From Amia ocellicauda (Eukaryota; Chordata; Actinopteri; Amiiformes; Amiidae): a stretch of DNA of 64,000 bases. The stretch is taken from NCBI RefSeq assembly GCF_036373705.1, contig NW_027102663.1, positions 186,001 through 250,000 of the forward strand. Reading direction: 5' to 3'. Made by a program: the position numbers and the translations under genes. Under the pieces are notes generated by a model, which ran no database searches, was not told the DNA's origin, and saw only the letters and a program-made list of their open reading frames with translations. This document shows, piece after piece, positions 63,251-64,000 of the stretch (position 1 is the first letter of the stretch; every line of letters starts with the position of its first letter).

Positions 63251-64000
63251 TTATAAGGATTGAATATCGCAAACCTGTTGTTCCGGGACCCAACTATTGA
63301 ACTTTTCAGGCCATCCAAGCCATTTCACCAACACATATTTTTTCCGGTTCTGGGTTTTTTCAGCTAATATCTTTTCAACTCTGTATACACTGTCTTTACC
63401 CACAATAATTTTTTGTAACTCGGCTTCGTAAAACGTTCCTTCTATATCCTCCCCGTCATAGTCTTTTAACCGGTACACGGGGGGGGCTCTAGCCAACTGT
63501 TCGGTAACTGTAAAATATTCGTCAGAAAATGTTTGTTCATAACCTTTGGCAAAAGTACTCCTTAGCTTTGAAACGCGAACCACATCACCGATGTTGAACT
63601 TATAAGTAGTTTTTCCCTTCTTAATAAATGGTCCGTATAATTTTGTATAGACCTGAAAAGAATTACTTTGATCAACATCTATAGACTTCATTTTAATACT
63701 GGTGTGATACCCTTGGTTGTAAGCATCAATAAAATCCTGAACTTTATCAAAATACTTGAACGTGTTGACCGCTGTAAAATATCTCCACATTTTGGTCTTT
63801 ATGGTGCGGTTAAACCTCTCCACTACCGATGCTTTAAGCTCATTTCCGGTGGTGAAATGATGTATTTTGTGTCTCTTCAGTAGATTCTGAAATTCTCTGT
63901 TGAGAAACTCTTTTCCTTAATCAGTCTGCAGTTTTTTAGGACATCGACCCTGGGACAATATATCCTCAAAGACCCTCGTCACCGCTCAACCTGTTTTATT
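63251..64000 (-). pseudogene. INT: DDE/chromodomain integrase, partial and broken (E4)
   Basis: The C-terminal two-thirds is in the window. TAA at 63919-63917 (in the DKGKEF motif, just after the second catalytic Asp) and TGA at 63988-63986 interrupt it. The chromodomain is open. The 5' part lies beyond the window. Confidence 0.85.

Larger units (their letters stand above)
53579..64000 (+). mobile_element. E4: left two-thirds of a Polinton/adintovirus-like element
   Basis: Begins AGTTGG, as E1 does, and runs to the window edge inside the integrase. It is the most damaged copy: a 2.3-kb deletion in the polymerase and breaks in the spliced gene, ATPase, small basic, 247-aa, protease, capsid, protein VI-like, penton and integrase genes. 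Only the polymerase N-terminal ORF is unbroken. Confidence 0.85.

Noticed and set aside
1-64000. CRISPR array or bacterial operon layout
   Set aside because: The repeats are kilobase-scale units with tRNA-Val genes, GT-AG introns and AATAAA signals, which point to nuclear DNA.

Overview
The window looks like animal nuclear DNA, most likely from a vertebrate and probably a ray-finned fish. This rests on eight tRNA-Val genes of vertebrate type, GT-AG introns, TATA and AATAAA signals, and on the kind of virus-like element present. It is a head-to-tail tandem array of one large Polinton/Maverick (adintovirus-type) DNA element. There are three whole or nearly whole copies and two partial ones: E0 (1-1348, right end only), E1 (3010-18348), E2 (19980-34919, right end deleted), E3 (35476-50994) and E4 (53579-64000, cut by the window edge). 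Short spacers made of tRNA-Val repeat monomers separate them (1349-3009, 18349-19979, 34920-35475, 50995-53578).

Every copy has the same map. From the left end on the + strand come a multi-exon gene with all phase-1 introns (unrecognised product), a 265-codon ORF that is probably the N-terminal part of the polymerase, the protein-primed family B DNA polymerase, an A32/FtsK-type packaging ATPase, a small basic hydrophobic-tailed protein, and a 247-aa conserved element protein. A convergent poly(A) region follows. On the - strand, reading right to left, come an unrecognised acidic-tailed protein (gene X), an E1A-position Cys/His-cluster protein ('oncoid-like'), a small protein with a faint BH1-like stretch, the DDE integrase with a C-terminal chromodomain, the minor capsid (penton) protein, a protein VI/X-like basic protein, the double jelly-roll major capsid protein, and an adenain-type cysteine protease. 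Together these would supply replication, packaging, capsid assembly and maturation, and integration. The oncoid-like and BH1-like genes would deal with the host.

No copy is complete. All copies share a frame break before the polymerase and another in the penton gene. The three copies that keep the polymerase exonuclease domain also share one in-frame TAA. Each copy then has its own further stops, indels and deletions. The element ends sit at the same place in the tRNA-Val monomer in every copy. The simplest reading is one insertion into (or beside) a tRNA-Val cluster, already defective or dependent on recoding, later multiplied with the tRNA genes by unequal recombination. Shared lesions also point to a larger period of about 50 kb, with E0-spacer-E1 matching E3-spacer-E4.
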